Below are positions 22,666-30,789 of a stretch of DNA of 44,245 bases, piece by piece. A model generated the notes under the pieces. The model was given only the letters and a program-made list of their open reading frames with translations. It was not told the DNA's origin and ran no database searches. Each line of letters starts with the position of its first letter. Positions within the stretch are counted from its first letter, which is position 1. Both the position numbers and the translations under genes were made by a program. This DNA comes from a virus. The DNA is taken from positions 1 to 44,245 of IMG/VR virus record IMGVR_UViG_3300042447_000507; one strand, 5' to 3'.

Positions 22666-23288
22666 AAAGTATCGTAGTAAGCGTTTTGTTTTTCTTGACG
22701 CTGGATTGTTTTAGGATGGAACAAGCACCATTCTTCCTGAGGGGGAAGCGGGGAAGCGGTTTTAAATCCTTCTAGGTATTCATGTACCTTGCTTACCCAT
22801 TTAATATCTGAAGATCTTTTATAGATCCTCCATTGATAGTCTGGAAAGTTTACCCAGTCTTTTTCGTTAATAGCCCAGTTCCACTTCTGTACATGCTCTA
22901 GGGTTAGTCCTTCTACTGTGTTGATTCGAGGTACTAGTATAACATCTACCTGATTCATTTCAAGTAGAGCAGGGAGATGCTGCATTAGAAAACTGCTAGG
23001 CATCTCATCAGCATCAATCTGAAAGATATAATCTCCCAAGCAAGCTTCAGTCAAAGCATTCTTCATGTTAGCAAAGTGCCCGTCGAAGTGGTAACTAATG
23101 TACCGAAATGGAGCAAATGTATTCGTAGATAGACTTCTTAGATACTCATCTACTGCCTTAGTTCCATTATTGGAATCGTAAAAGATAATGATCTCATCCT
23201 CCTGCCTCTTGTTCTGAATTAGGAAAGGAAGCAGTCGTTGTATCTCTACAAGCTCATTACAAACCGTTACTGCGTAACTAATTTTCAT
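22662..23288 (-). CDS. Glycosyltransferase family 2-like, short
   Basis: ISYAVTVCNELVEIQRLLPF and EIIIFYDSNNGTK open the GT-A fold, and DYIFQIDADEMPS (about residues 85-97) carries the DAD metal site. VSKVHEYLEG later is typical of this group. At 208 residues it is compact, lacking the extra C-terminal region of its neighbours. Confidence 0.85.
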   Translation of the reverse strand: MKISYAVTVCNELVEIQRLLPFLIQNKRQEDEIIIFYDSNNGTKAVDEYLRSLSTNTFAPFRYISYHFDGHFANMKNALTEACLGDYIFQIDADEMPSSFLMQHLPALLEMNQVDVILVPRINTVEGLTLEHVQKWNWAINEKDWVNFPDYQWRIYKRSSDIKWVSKVHEYLEGFKTASPLPPQEEWCLFHPKTIQRQEKQNAYYDTL

Positions 23289-23725
23289 TACATTTCGTAA
23301 AAGCCAATTACTTGTAATGCGTCCATAAAGTCTCTCTGTTCGAAGTTTTGAGCTCCTTTCATATCCATTTTATGAGTCTGCCCTTCAGGGTACTTGTGCT
23401 GTTCTTCTTTAAGAATCTCAACAGCTTTAACGGCTGCCCATCTCCAATTCTCTTTAGTACTGCCGTCGATAAACACCATTCCTTTACCAGGCAGTGTTAC
23501 CGTAGCAGGCATCCATATATGATCGTCTTGATCTTTATGAAGAAGGTCTTTGTAGAGTTCTGGAGAGGATTCTAAGGCTTGAGTGACTGGCTGGCTTCCT
23601 TCTGTCATAACAGTAGAGGTTGTAAAGCCACATCCCATACATAACCAGGTTGTTAGCTGTTCGTTGATGTGCTGTTCGTAGCAGGCATTAGAGCCGCATC
23701 TTTTACAATCGGTTAACTTATCCAT
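23288..23725 (-). CDS. Zinc-ribbon protein in sugar operon
   Basis: The N-terminus has CKRCGSNACYEQ and WLCMGCGFTTST, two CxxC pairs forming a zinc ribbon (about residues 8-32). The remainder is alpha/beta (GKGMVFIDGSTKENWRWAAVKAV) without a known motif. It lies between transferase genes with 1-nt and 8-nt overlaps. The role is unknown. Confidence 0.65.
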   Translation of the reverse strand: MDKLTDCKRCGSNACYEQHINEQLTTWLCMGCGFTTSTVMTEGSQPVTQALESSPELYKDLLHKDQDDHIWMPATVTLPGKGMVFIDGSTKENWRWAAVKAVEILKEEQHKYPEGQTHKMDMKGAQNFEQRDFMDALQVIGFYEM

Positions 23726-24989
23726 TTATTTTCTGTAGTTTAGGTAGCTGTAATGTTGGTAGTTTAAGTTCAACTTGCTTAGGGAACTCAGGAAGATTAC
23801 TTGAGAGAATTTGATCTAATTGCTCTGCCATCTTCTCCCAGCTAAAGTTTGTACGAGACTTATATCCCTGTCTCTTAGCTAGCTCTGCATACTTCTTATA
23901 GTTGTCAAATACCATACGCAAAGCAGTTCCTGTCTGTGCATCGTCTGGTGTAAACCATTGAGCTTCTTTTAATAGCATTTTATCTATTGCAGCACTCTTA
24001 TGTACGTTAGTCAGAGTACCGGCAACAAGGTAAGTAAATTCCTTATCTAAGAAGTCGATATGCCCTGACCATCCTGAAGCTATGATAGGTTTATTCACAG
24101 CTGAGAATTCTAGAAGAGGTCTGCCAAATCCTTCTCCTTTAGTAAAGCTAACCATTGCTTTGACTTTAGGATGATTGTATAACATATTAACTTCTTCATC
24201 AGACATCTCTCCGTGAAGTAGGTAGATGTTAGGTAAAGTACCTTTAATACTCTTTCTAATATCGTCAATCTTTTTTAGTACTTGGTTTCTATCCAAGATA
24301 GAAGCGTTAGCAGATTGAGTCTTTAAGATTAAAGCAGGAGCGTCTTTCTTATTCTTAAAACTTTCTAAGAAAGCTTTTACAAGGTATCCTACATTTTTTC
24401 TATCCTGTCCAAAGTCTCCTTGCAGCCAATGTCCTACAAAGAGGTAAGCAAAAGATTCTTCTACTGCAGAGAGGTTAAAAGTACTACTAGTAACAGGTTT
24501 ATATTTTTCAATATCCAATCCTTCAAATAATACTTCAATAGGCTTCTGCAGTTCAATTGTACCTGTAGTCTTACCCTTATCTTGCACTTCAAACTTACTT
24601 CTCTCAAAAGTTTCTTTAGCATGCTGAGAGGATACTAGTGTGAGGTTCATTCTATTACAGCCTTCAATCCAACTTGGATCACAGATTGTAGTTTCGATAC
24701 CGGCTGTAACTCCTATGTTATACTTTCCAATAGGTTGGAACTCATTAGGTACTGTAATTTGAATCCAGATATCAGGTTGACCTGTAACGTTTGGTACAAT
24801 CTTTGAAGCTAGATCATGCTCTGAATGGTCTTTTAGATATCCAAACCGAGTATTCCCCCAGCGTTGAGATAGAATATAGACATTATATTTACCTGTACTA
24901 ATTAAGGCTTTAACAAAATCTCTAGAACGGCCTCCGTATCCAGAGTACGTATCAATTGGACAACTAACTAAAACTGTTGGCTTACTCAT
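23718..24989 (-). CDS. Glycosyltransferase family 4-like (GT-B)
   Basis: The 423-residue protein has a GT-B layout. SGYGGRSRDFVKAL (N-terminal glycine loop), FVGHWLQGDFGQDRKNVGYL and the EX7E signature EGFGRPLLE are visible, followed by KPIIASGWSGHIDFL. GT4 enzymes are retaining transferases that use NDP-sugars. The last 20 residues (a Leu/Pro/Lys-rich tail) fall outside the fold. Confidence 0.87.
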   Translation of the reverse strand: MSKPTVLVSCPIDTYSGYGGRSRDFVKALISTGKYNVYILSQRWGNTRFGYLKDHSEHDLASKIVPNVTGQPDIWIQITVPNEFQPIGKYNIGVTAGIETTICDPSWIEGCNRMNLTLVSSQHAKETFERSKFEVQDKGKTTGTIELQKPIEVLFEGLDIEKYKPVTSSTFNLSAVEESFAYLFVGHWLQGDFGQDRKNVGYLVKAFLESFKNKKDAPALILKTQSANASILDRNQVLKKIDDIRKSIKGTLPNIYLLHGEMSDEEVNMLYNHPKVKAMVSFTKGEGFGRPLLEFSAVNKPIIASGWSGHIDFLDKEFTYLVAGTLTNVHKSAAIDKMLLKEAQWFTPDDAQTGTALRMVFDNYKKYAELAKRQGYKSRTNFSWEKMAEQLDQILSSNLPEFPKQVELKLPTLQLPKLQKING

Positions 24990-26430
24990 ATACCATTGGG
25001 TGTTTTACATATTTAGTAGGAAGATCTTCAACCTTAATCACATCGTATCGGCTACGAGGTGTAAAGTTTTCAAATGTTTGATCGATAGATAGAATCACAT
25101 TCTTGGACATATTCTTAGCAGACATCATTGCTTCGTCTGATGTTACCCATTCACGTCCGGCAAGTCCTTTCTGCTTTCTTTCTTCGGGAGACAATATGTA
25201 GATTCTTTCAAGGACATCAGCTACATCTCTGAAGTCGCATCTGTCATCGTGGATGTACGGAGTAGGTACCGAACCTACTAGTGAGATGTTGGAAGGGTAG
25301 ACAGGCATAGCCCACTCTCCATGCTCTAGATAAGTACCCATGTGGTTGGAAGGTATTTCAAGCGAAGGAGTATACCACTGACCTTTATCATCTACAAATC
25401 TCATCTGGTCTTGCATACCACCGGTAACGTTACCAATGATCATAGTACCTGCCATCATAGATTCAGTCAAGCTTAAGCCCCATCCTTCATTAGAAGAGAT
25501 GAGCATAGTAACATCTGCGAGGTTGTACAGCCAGTTCATCTGCTCGTGACCTAATCTGTCCTGAGAGAAGAATACATTAACGTAGCTCGGATCGCAAATA
25601 GCTTCTCTAACTGCGTAAAGATCTGTTCCGTTTTCATCTACAGGCTGGGTGTGCATAATTAGAGCACATTTCTTTGCTTTCTCTGGACCTACTTGATCAC
25701 AGAACTGTCTATAGGCTAGAATAACATCACCCGGTGATTTACGTCGGATGTTTCTAGAGTTCCAGAACGCTACAAACTCAATATCTTTTCCTTCAAAGAT
25801 GCTCTTTTTGAACTCCTGGTACTTGTCGTAATTCTTAGACTCAGGTGTAATAGGGAAGAAGTGCTCTTCGTTAATACCGTGAGGTACATAAGTAAGTACC
25901 TTACCTTTAGCAGCATCTTCTAGCACAAGCTCGTTAATATTCTTAGTCTGTTTTGAAATAGACATAAGAAGATCACAGCACTCGTAATAAGCTTTATTGT
26001 AAAGAGGGGTAGGGTAATCGTCCCAAATGTTTAAGTACAGGAGAGGCATTGTTGTTCTAAGCTCTCTTTCGATATCAAACAACCAAGCCCAGTATCTAGG
26101 ATCGGTAAAGAGCATGATAGCGTCAGGCTTTTCAACTCTTAGAAGCTCTCTTATAACCTCAATAGTGCCGTAGCCTGATGTTGCATATAGCTTCACTGAA
26201 GCATCTGTTATACCGGTCTGCTTGTTAACATCTTCTGAGAGATCAAAGGCTTTCTTTTCATCGGGATGCTTCATAGCACCTCCTAAGTTTACCCAATTGA
26301 AGTGATGTGATGTGCCTACTACAATCTCTCTTGCCATAGTAGCGACTCCGGAATGGAGTCTTATATCATCACACAGCAGAAGAATCTTTTTTCGATCTTT
26401 CTGCTCAACATAACGAAATTTGTCTTGCAT
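24982..26430 (-). CDS. Glycosyltransferase family 4-like (GT-B)
   Basis: The 482-residue protein has KILLLCDDIRLHSGVATMAR at the N-terminus (GT-B donor/acceptor loop), VEFVAFWNSRNIRRKSPGD-like sequence and the EX7E motif EGWGLSLTE followed by SMMAGTMIIGNVTGGMQD. It is the first enzyme of the operon and starts in a TAATG-type junction with the small gene 26430-26612. Confidence 0.87.
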   Translation of the reverse strand: MQDKFRYVEQKDRKKILLLCDDIRLHSGVATMAREIVVGTSHHFNWVNLGGAMKHPDEKKAFDLSEDVNKQTGITDASVKLYATSGYGTIEVIRELLRVEKPDAIMLFTDPRYWAWLFDIERELRTTMPLLYLNIWDDYPTPLYNKAYYECCDLLMSISKQTKNINELVLEDAAKGKVLTYVPHGINEEHFFPITPESKNYDKYQEFKKSIFEGKDIEFVAFWNSRNIRRKSPGDVILAYRQFCDQVGPEKAKKCALIMHTQPVDENGTDLYAVREAICDPSYVNVFFSQDRLGHEQMNWLYNLADVTMLISSNEGWGLSLTESMMAGTMIIGNVTGGMQDQMRFVDDKGQWYTPSLEIPSNHMGTYLEHGEWAMPVYPSNISLVGSVPTPYIHDDRCDFRDVADVLERIYILSPEERKQKGLAGREWVTSDEAMMSAKNMSKNVILSIDQTFENFTPRSRYDVIKVEDLPTKYVKHPMVYE

Positions 26431-26612
26431 TATTTTAAGTTTATATCGTTCTGATTATGTACCTTGTCTCTAAACGTATCGTCTGTAAGATAGAAAAAAA
26501 TAGCTCTATCTGCCAACTTTTGAAAAGAAAATTTATAGCGTACGCATTGAACTTTAAACTCGTCGAATAACTGCTGTTCTACTCTAACGCTTGTCAGCTT
26601 TTTGTTGTCCAT
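26430..26612 (-). CDS. Ribbon-helix-helix-like small protein (putative regulator)
   Basis: The 60-residue product begins MDNKKLTSVRVEQQLFDEFK. The pattern strand (LTSVRVE), helix (QQLFDEFKVQCVRYKFS) and helix (FQKLADRAIFFYL) fits an Arc/MetJ-type ribbon-helix-helix fold, which binds operators as dimers. The longer in-frame ORF would overlap the nuclease gene and is rejected. A palindrome lies 7 bp upstream of the start. It is the first gene of the glycosylation operon, so it may control it. The fold call is an inference from pattern. Confidence 0.6.
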   Translation of the reverse strand: MDNKKLTSVRVEQQLFDEFKVQCVRYKFSFQKLADRAIFFYLTDDTFRDKVHNQNDINLK

Positions 26613-26618
26613 AGCCTT

Positions 26619-26638
26619 TATATGTTTATATACATATA
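26619..26638. promoter_or_regulatory. Palindromic operator-like site
   Basis: TATATGT and ACATATA form a 7-6-7 inverted repeat just before gene 26430-26612. Its position in the short gap before a ribbon-helix-helix-like gene suggests an autoregulatory operator. No consensus -33/-7 pair is seen here. Confidence 0.5.
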
Positions 26639-26652
26639 TAAATAGCTTGGAA

Positions 26653-27591
26653 TTATAAAATAGCTGCGCTACAGAGAGGGCTTTTGTTAAACGGACAGAA
26701 TCTACAGTTGTTTTTAGATGCATTCTTATTATAGTCTTTCTCAAGATATTCTCCTGTATCCGAAAATGCTTCTTCTACAAATCTATTTAAGCCGGACATC
26801 GCCTGACCTCGCTTAATCTTTCCTGAAGCAGGTCTGAATTGCTGTACTCTTTTGGGTACAAACTCTCCTCCTTCGTAAATCTTTCTACGTACGATAAAGA
26901 ATTCTACATCGATGTTCTCTACATCGGTATTGAATTGCTTGGCAAAGAACTCTTTGTAGAATAGTACCTGAGAGATCTTAGTATCGCTTTTCTTTTCGTA
27001 ATCACTCCAACCCTTAGTCGAAGTCTTGATATCTAAGATCAAATACTTTCCTGTAACTTCATTGTAGAAGACCAGATCAAGATAGGCTTTGAAGTACAAT
27101 CCAGTCTTAAGCTGCTGTACCAGCGGCACCTCTACTCCTACCAGGTAAGTTCCTTTTGTGCTAAAGTATATCGAACGTTTCTTTTTTAGGTAGTCCATTA
27201 TGGCTACTCCGTCGTTGTGAAACTCTTGAAGCTCCTGAGGAGTTGTAAAGTCTTTGTGTCCGTTATTAAATCTTTCTTTCTTGTAAGTCTTCTTCATTCG
27301 GTCAATCAGATACTCTGATAGATCGATTTCAGTAGCAGCCTTTACCGATTGGTTGTAAAGTACATCCAACCAGTTCTGAGCTGTCTCGTGTAGAGCAGTT
27401 CCAAAGACTGTATGAATGCTAGGAGTATAAGGTGCTAGCTTTTTCGGATACGAAAGATACCACTGATGTGGACAAGTACTGTAGATTGAGTATTGACTGT
27501 AGGAGATGTTTTTGTTCTCCTTTGTGTCGTACTTCTCTACTTTGTATTCACGAACCAGGCTTACCTCCTTAGGGAGTTTCTTCTTAGCCAT
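26653..27591 (-). CDS. PD-(D/E)XK nuclease, Cas4/AddB-RecB-like
   Basis: Motifs in order are YSTCPHQWYL (Cys40), GTALHETA (His68), KAYLDLVF (Asp172), LILDIKTS (Asp187-Ile-Lys189) and CRFC...PLC (Cys296, Cys299, Cys307). This matches RecB-family PDDEXK_1 nucleases with a four-Cys Fe-S cluster, as in Cas4 and AddB. Such enzymes resect or trim DNA ends in phage recombination or packaging. It lies upstream of the sugar operon with 1 nt to the DUF1599 gene. No CRISPR array or cas genes are seen nearby. Confidence 0.85.
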   Translation of the reverse strand: MAKKKLPKEVSLVREYKVEKYDTKENKNISYSQYSIYSTCPHQWYLSYPKKLAPYTPSIHTVFGTALHETAQNWLDVLYNQSVKAATEIDLSEYLIDRMKKTYKKERFNNGHKDFTTPQELQEFHNDGVAIMDYLKKKRSIYFSTKGTYLVGVEVPLVQQLKTGLYFKAYLDLVFYNEVTGKYLILDIKTSTKGWSDYEKKSDTKISQVLFYKEFFAKQFNTDVENIDVEFFIVRRKIYEGGEFVPKRVQQFRPASGKIKRGQAMSGLNRFVEEAFSDTGEYLEKDYNKNASKNNCRFCPFNKSPLCSAAIL

Positions 27592-27592
27592 T

Positions 27593-27952
27593 TTACTTCT
27601 TCCACATACCTCGAGCCACTAACTGAGCAATGATGCCGTAGTTAGCCAGGTCTTGATAAGTATCCATTAAGGATTCATTCTGTACACTACGTCGATTAAT
27701 CAGCAGATTCTTCCAGCGGTTAACCTTATCTGAGATTCGGTACCAGAGTCCGGTCAATGCAAAGCCAATCTCATCTTCGTTAGCAAGTTGAGTACCTGCA
27801 GTGATGTTATGCATTCCGTAATCTAAATGCTTCTTTGCAAAGAGCTCTAACTGCTCTGCTTGAATCTGAATGTAGCCGTAGTAGATAGTCGGGTATTCTT
27901 CCTTGAGGATCTCGACTGCGCCTCTTTCGTATATATTTTTATCTTCGCTCAT
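27593..27952 (-). CDS. DUF1599/nucleotide-modification-associated protein
   Basis: FAKKHLDYGMHNITAGTQLA and LWYRISDKVNRWKNLL followed by ESLMDTYQDLANYGIIAQLV match DUF1599 (nucleotide modification-associated domain 1). Members are all-alpha and often found near base-modification genes in phages. The GGTT leader and the promoter 27956-27987 precede it, giving a very short 5' UTR. It is first in the presumed long transcript through the nuclease and sugar operon. Confidence 0.75.
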   Translation of the reverse strand: MSEDKNIYERGAVEILKEEYPTIYYGYIQIQAEQLELFAKKHLDYGMHNITAGTQLANEDEIGFALTGLWYRISDKVNRWKNLLINRRSVQNESLMDTYQDLANYGIIAQLVARGMWKK

Positions 27953-27955
27953 AAC

Positions 27956-27987
27956 CTTAATATACGAAAAAAGCCCCTGCGAAGCAA
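27956..27987 (-). promoter_or_regulatory. Promoter fused to a strong terminator
   Basis: TTG (27985-27987), 20 nt and TATATTAAG (27956-27964) are present. The TTG is in the stem of the terminator at 27972-27992. The ATG lies 3 nt after the -7 element, so the transcript is near leaderless. It probably drives the DUF1599 gene and may feed the sugar operon. Confidence 0.65.
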
Positions 27988-27992
27988 GGGCT
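27972..27992 (-). terminator. Strong intrinsic terminator after the lysis module
   Basis: On the minus strand a 9-bp stem (AGCCCTTGC with GCAGGGGCT, one G-T pair), 3-nt loop and TTTTTT tail follow the holin gene 28004-28420. It is the clearest intrinsic terminator in the window. Confidence 0.8.
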
Positions 27993-28003
27993 CTTTAAAC
28001 TTT

Positions 28004-28420
28004 TTATTCTTTTCTTTCTCCTTTGTGAGGATCTATTCGATCTAAGATCTTATTTAAGTCCCCTATATGGATAAAGCCAGACATCGAAGCGTTCTTAAGA
28101 GCACTTATAAGCTGAAGTAGAATGAAAGGTACGATAATGGTTTCAGATAACCAACTAGTTCCTGCAAAGCCTCTTTCGACCATCAGGATAACAGTTAGGA
28201 ACATTACCCATACTATTGTTCTTTGTAGTACTCTAACAGCTTTAAAGGTCTTAAAACCTTCTCTCTTGATTCCAGCAATGATGCCAAAAAATCCATCTAC
28301 AAACACCACAGCAATTAGAGCAAGGTACTGCTCAAAGTTACCCATTGTCAGCTCTAGAAAATAAGAGCATCCGAATGAAAGTGTGGTGGCGATAGACAAA
28401 AATATGGCTGTTGGTTTCAT
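28004..28420 (-). CDS. Holin, phage_holin_4 family-like
   Basis: The 138-residue membrane protein has hydrophobic segments near residues 5-22, 32-50, 68-85 and 92-108. LALIAVVFVDGFFGIIAGIK and FKTFKAVRVLQRTIVWVMFL fit the holin family 4 (toxin secretion/phage lysis holin) signature. Holins open the inner membrane so the endolysin can reach peptidoglycan. Its ATG overlaps the endolysin stop codon. Confidence 0.8.
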   Translation of the reverse strand: MKPTAIFLSIATTLSFGCSYFLELTMGNFEQYLALIAVVFVDGFFGIIAGIKREGFKTFKAVRVLQRTIVWVMFLTVILMVERGFAGTSWLSETIIVPFILLQLISALKNASMSGFIHIGDLNKILDRIDPHKGERKE

Positions 28421-29031
28421 TACTTCACGTATTCGTAGTACTTCTTAGTCTTGGCATTTCTGTCTTCAAGTCCGTGAGTACCGCCGTTGATGCGCTTGGT
28501 CAGTTCCAGGATAGCTGCATCGTTGATGCCCTTATCACAGATAGTCCATAGCTTATTTCTTTCAAAGAAAAACATAGCTGATTCAAAAGCGTATTTAGTA
28601 GCAACCGTATCAGGGTTAGTCAAGACCTCGTCATTGCCTAAGTACTTTGCAAATGCTTCGTAGTTGGCTTTACCAGTCAACTGAAGAGCTCCTCTGCCTC
28701 TGAACTTGTATCCATCCCCTGATGCTTCGGCTCCGTTGCCCATCCTGTCGGCGTAGACTCGGTTTGCAATCTTTTCAGGCTGGCGGGCGTAAGACTCTTC
28801 GAGGTTACCGGGGAAGTACTTGCCGAAGATACCTTGCAGGCCTTGGGCGGAGTAGTTTAGGTTCTCTGAAAATGCTTTAAAGCCTCCTGTTTCGTGGGCT
28901 GTTTGAGCGAAGAAGTGTGCAGCTCTAACTGGAGTCAACTTATAAAACTCCATTGCCTTCTTCATTGTTCCGGGACCAAAAGCGCCATCAGCGGCTATGC
29001 CCATCTTCTCTTGTAAACTTTTTAAGCTCAT
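28420..29031 (-). CDS. Endolysin, GH19 chitinase-type muramidase-like
   Basis: The 203-residue enzyme has a short N-terminal peptidoglycan-binding-like stretch (KSLQEKMGIAADGAFGPGTM), the catalytic region FAQTAHETGGF (Glu47) with SENLNY (Glu56) and the GH19 signature FRGRGALQLTG (about 110-120). GH19 endolysins cut the peptidoglycan glycan backbone. It has no signal peptide, fitting release through the adjacent holin. Confidence 0.9.
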   Translation of the reverse strand: MSLKSLQEKMGIAADGAFGPGTMKKAMEFYKLTPVRAAHFFAQTAHETGGFKAFSENLNYSAQGLQGIFGKYFPGNLEESYARQPEKIANRVYADRMGNGAEASGDGYKFRGRGALQLTGKANYEAFAKYLGNDEVLTNPDTVATKYAFESAMFFFERNKLWTICDKGINDAAILELTKRINGGTHGLEDRNAKTKKYYEYVK

Positions 29032-29041
29032 AGTTTAATTT

Positions 29042-29284
29042 TTAATCGTTATTTTCTTCTTTCTTTCCTCCGAAGATCTTTCCTGCTTCGGCGATACCAA
29101 ATGCACCTAGAGTGATCATTACAAATGAATTGAAGATAGTATCACTGATTACCAGTTGGTTACCTAAAATACCTGTAACGATGTCAGCTCCAGCGAAGAT
29201 AGCCATCACCGAGAATGATAAAAAGCCAACGATTGTTTTCTCGTTGAAGTCATTTTTATCTTTAAAAATGTCCCAAAATGCCAT
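29042..29284 (-). CDS. Small membrane protein, possible second holin
   Basis: The 80-residue protein starts MAFWDIFKDKNDFNEKTIVG and has two hydrophobic segments (about 19-37 and 48-66) with a charged tail (GGKKEENND). Size, topology and position 10 nt before the endolysin suggest a holin-like or antiholin role. The stretch 29285-29361 upstream has no recognised promoter. Confidence 0.6.
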   Translation of the reverse strand: MAFWDIFKDKNDFNEKTIVGFLSFSVMAIFAGADIVTGILGNQLVISDTIFNSFVMITLGAFGIAEAGKIFGGKKEENND

Positions 29285-29361
29285 AAATTGTTATTTAAAA
29301 AGTTTAACTTATAGAACTGATTAAGAAAACAATTGACGGCAACCCTTTGGTATAAATAGAC

Positions 29362-29784
29362 CTAGTCTAGGGCATCCACAATAGCTTTTTTAACAGCTAC
29401 TGAAAATTCTGTTCTTTCGAAAGGAAGATTTTCATCTTGCAGCTGCATTAATGTAGCAGCAACGTTTGTATTAGCTTTTCCTACTCCGTGATAGACTGAT
29501 GAACCGATTGCAATATCTACCTCAACGATTGTTTTCTTTTGTTTGAATTCAAAAGGTCCGATTCTAATTCCTTGAGTAGGAGCTTTAATTTCAGTTACTG
29601 TAACGTAGATCGGACTTGCATTAAGATCGCTTTCCGGGCATAAAGGATTTCCTCTTTCATTGAGAACGTCCTCGGTGATTTGTCTTAGTCCGAAAGTAAA
29701 TTTTTGATTGTCGATACCGGCAAGGTTGGCATTTGAAGTCACCGTAGCGACGTAAAAGCACATAGTAAGGATTGGATTGATCAT
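29362..29784 (-). CDS. Putative secreted/periplasmic protein near CsgG-like gene
   Basis: The 140-residue protein starts MINPILTMCFYVATVTSNAN, possibly a weak signal or lipoprotein-like start. The body has long alternating strands (IYVTVTEIKAPTQGIRIGPF, KKTIVEVDIAIGSSVYHGVG) and ends SVAVKKAIVDALD. The strand pattern recalls periplasmic domains such as CsgG-like/FlgO-like folds, but I cannot assign it. It is the distal gene of the envelope cassette. Confidence 0.6.
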   Translation of the reverse strand: MINPILTMCFYVATVTSNANLAGIDNQKFTFGLRQITEDVLNERGNPLCPESDLNASPIYVTVTEIKAPTQGIRIGPFEFKQKKTIVEVDIAIGSSVYHGVGKANTNVAATLMQLQDENLPFERTEFSVAVKKAIVDALD

Positions 29785-29793
29785 GATATTGAC

Positions 29794-30789
29794 TTAGTAT
29801 TGTAACGTGGCTTGGTTAGAGTATCCAGGCGATAATAAATAGAAGTTGCTTATACCTCCTGAAGTAGGAGTAAAGGTAAAGTTAGATTGCAAGCCAGGTA
29901 TTGAACCCATTAGGTTTGAAGAACCGCTATTAAGGCTAGTCCATTGAGCATTTGTAAAAAGCAATGTGCTTTTAGTAAAAGGTGCTCCGTTAATTCTATC
30001 AGCTATAATGCAAATATCGGCAGTAGTAATCTTTCCTTCAAGGTTTAAATCGTACTTGTGATAGTGGAAGGGTCTTAAGGTAACTTTCTGAGTTACAACA
30101 TCACCCACTCCTTCAAAATCTGCAGAAGTAAGATTAGAAGTTACAGTAGGAACTACTACTTCGATATACCACTCAACGGAAGGATTGGTGGGTTGGGAGA
30201 AAGAATACTGCCCATTTAAATTAGTGACTGATGTGGCTTGAATAGTCCAGGCAGTAGTAGTAACTATGTATTCAAACTCTAAAACATAGGGCAAGTTTAC
30301 ATTGTTAGGTAGGTCATTCCATTTTCCATTACCGACAAACTGAACGTAGTCTTCATTACCTGCGTTGTTTGGCTCTCCAGGGTTCCAAGAAGTGTAAGAG
30401 TAAGCTTCACCGGTAACCCATCTCCATACTCCTTCATTTACTTCATCGGTTAATCCTATCCAACCCGATGGCCATAACCCAAATATAAAGTTATTTTCAG
30501 CCTGCGTGGTGACTGTTACTAGATGTCCACCCATGTTGTCACAGGCAGCTTTGGCTGCTGACCAAAATGCTGAACCTGTTGACCTGTAGTAGGAATGACC
30601 GTTGTAGTTCTGCTGATTTGTAAAACCTGTAATGACTGGGGTGACTCTTTTATAAAGGTTGACTGTTACTCCTGGAACTCCTATATTGCCTTCGGTCCTT
30701 ATAGCACCCGAGTGAGTAAAGGTCTGAGAGAGACCTAGTAACTGTACCAGGAATACAAAAGCTGAAGTGATAAGAACCTTAGAAGTCAT
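29794..30789 (-). CDS. Secreted C-type lectin-like protein with dockerin-like segment
   Basis: A signal peptide (about residues 1-22) is followed by a beta-sandwich-like stretch, then a C-type lectin-like domain (about 62-175): WSAAKAACDNMGGHLVTVTT, WIGLTDEVNEGVWRW, EPN at 139-141 and WND at 157-159. EPN with WND is the Ca2+-dependent mannose-type binding site of animal lectins. The usual second Cys is absent. Residues 247-270 (DLNLEGKITTADICIIADRI) look like a dockerin-type calcium loop. It could bind host or environmental glycans. Confidence 0.82.
   Translation of the reverse strand: MTSKVLITSAFVFLVQLLGLSQTFTHSGAIRTEGNIGVPGVTVNLYKRVTPVITGFTNQQNYNGHSYYRSTGSAFWSAAKAACDNMGGHLVTVTTQAENNFIFGLWPSGWIGLTDEVNEGVWRWVTGEAYSYTSWNPGEPNNAGNEDYVQFVGNGKWNDLPNNVNLPYVLEFEYIVTTTAWTIQATSVTNLNGQYSFSQPTNPSVEWYIEVVVPTVTSNLTSADFEGVGDVVTQKVTLRPFHYHKYDLNLEGKITTADICIIADRINGAPFTKSTLLFTNAQWTSLNSGSSNLMGSIPGLQSNFTFTPTSGGISNFYLLSPGYSNQATLQY

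Noticed and set aside
28004-29284. Toxin-antitoxin or abortive-infection pair
   Set aside because: The small membrane proteins flank a GH19 endolysin and have holin-like topology, so a lysis module is sufficient.
29794-30789. Diversity-generating retroelement target
   Set aside because: The C-type lectin domain invites this idea, but no reverse transcriptase, template repeat or adenine-biased variable region was seen within the window.
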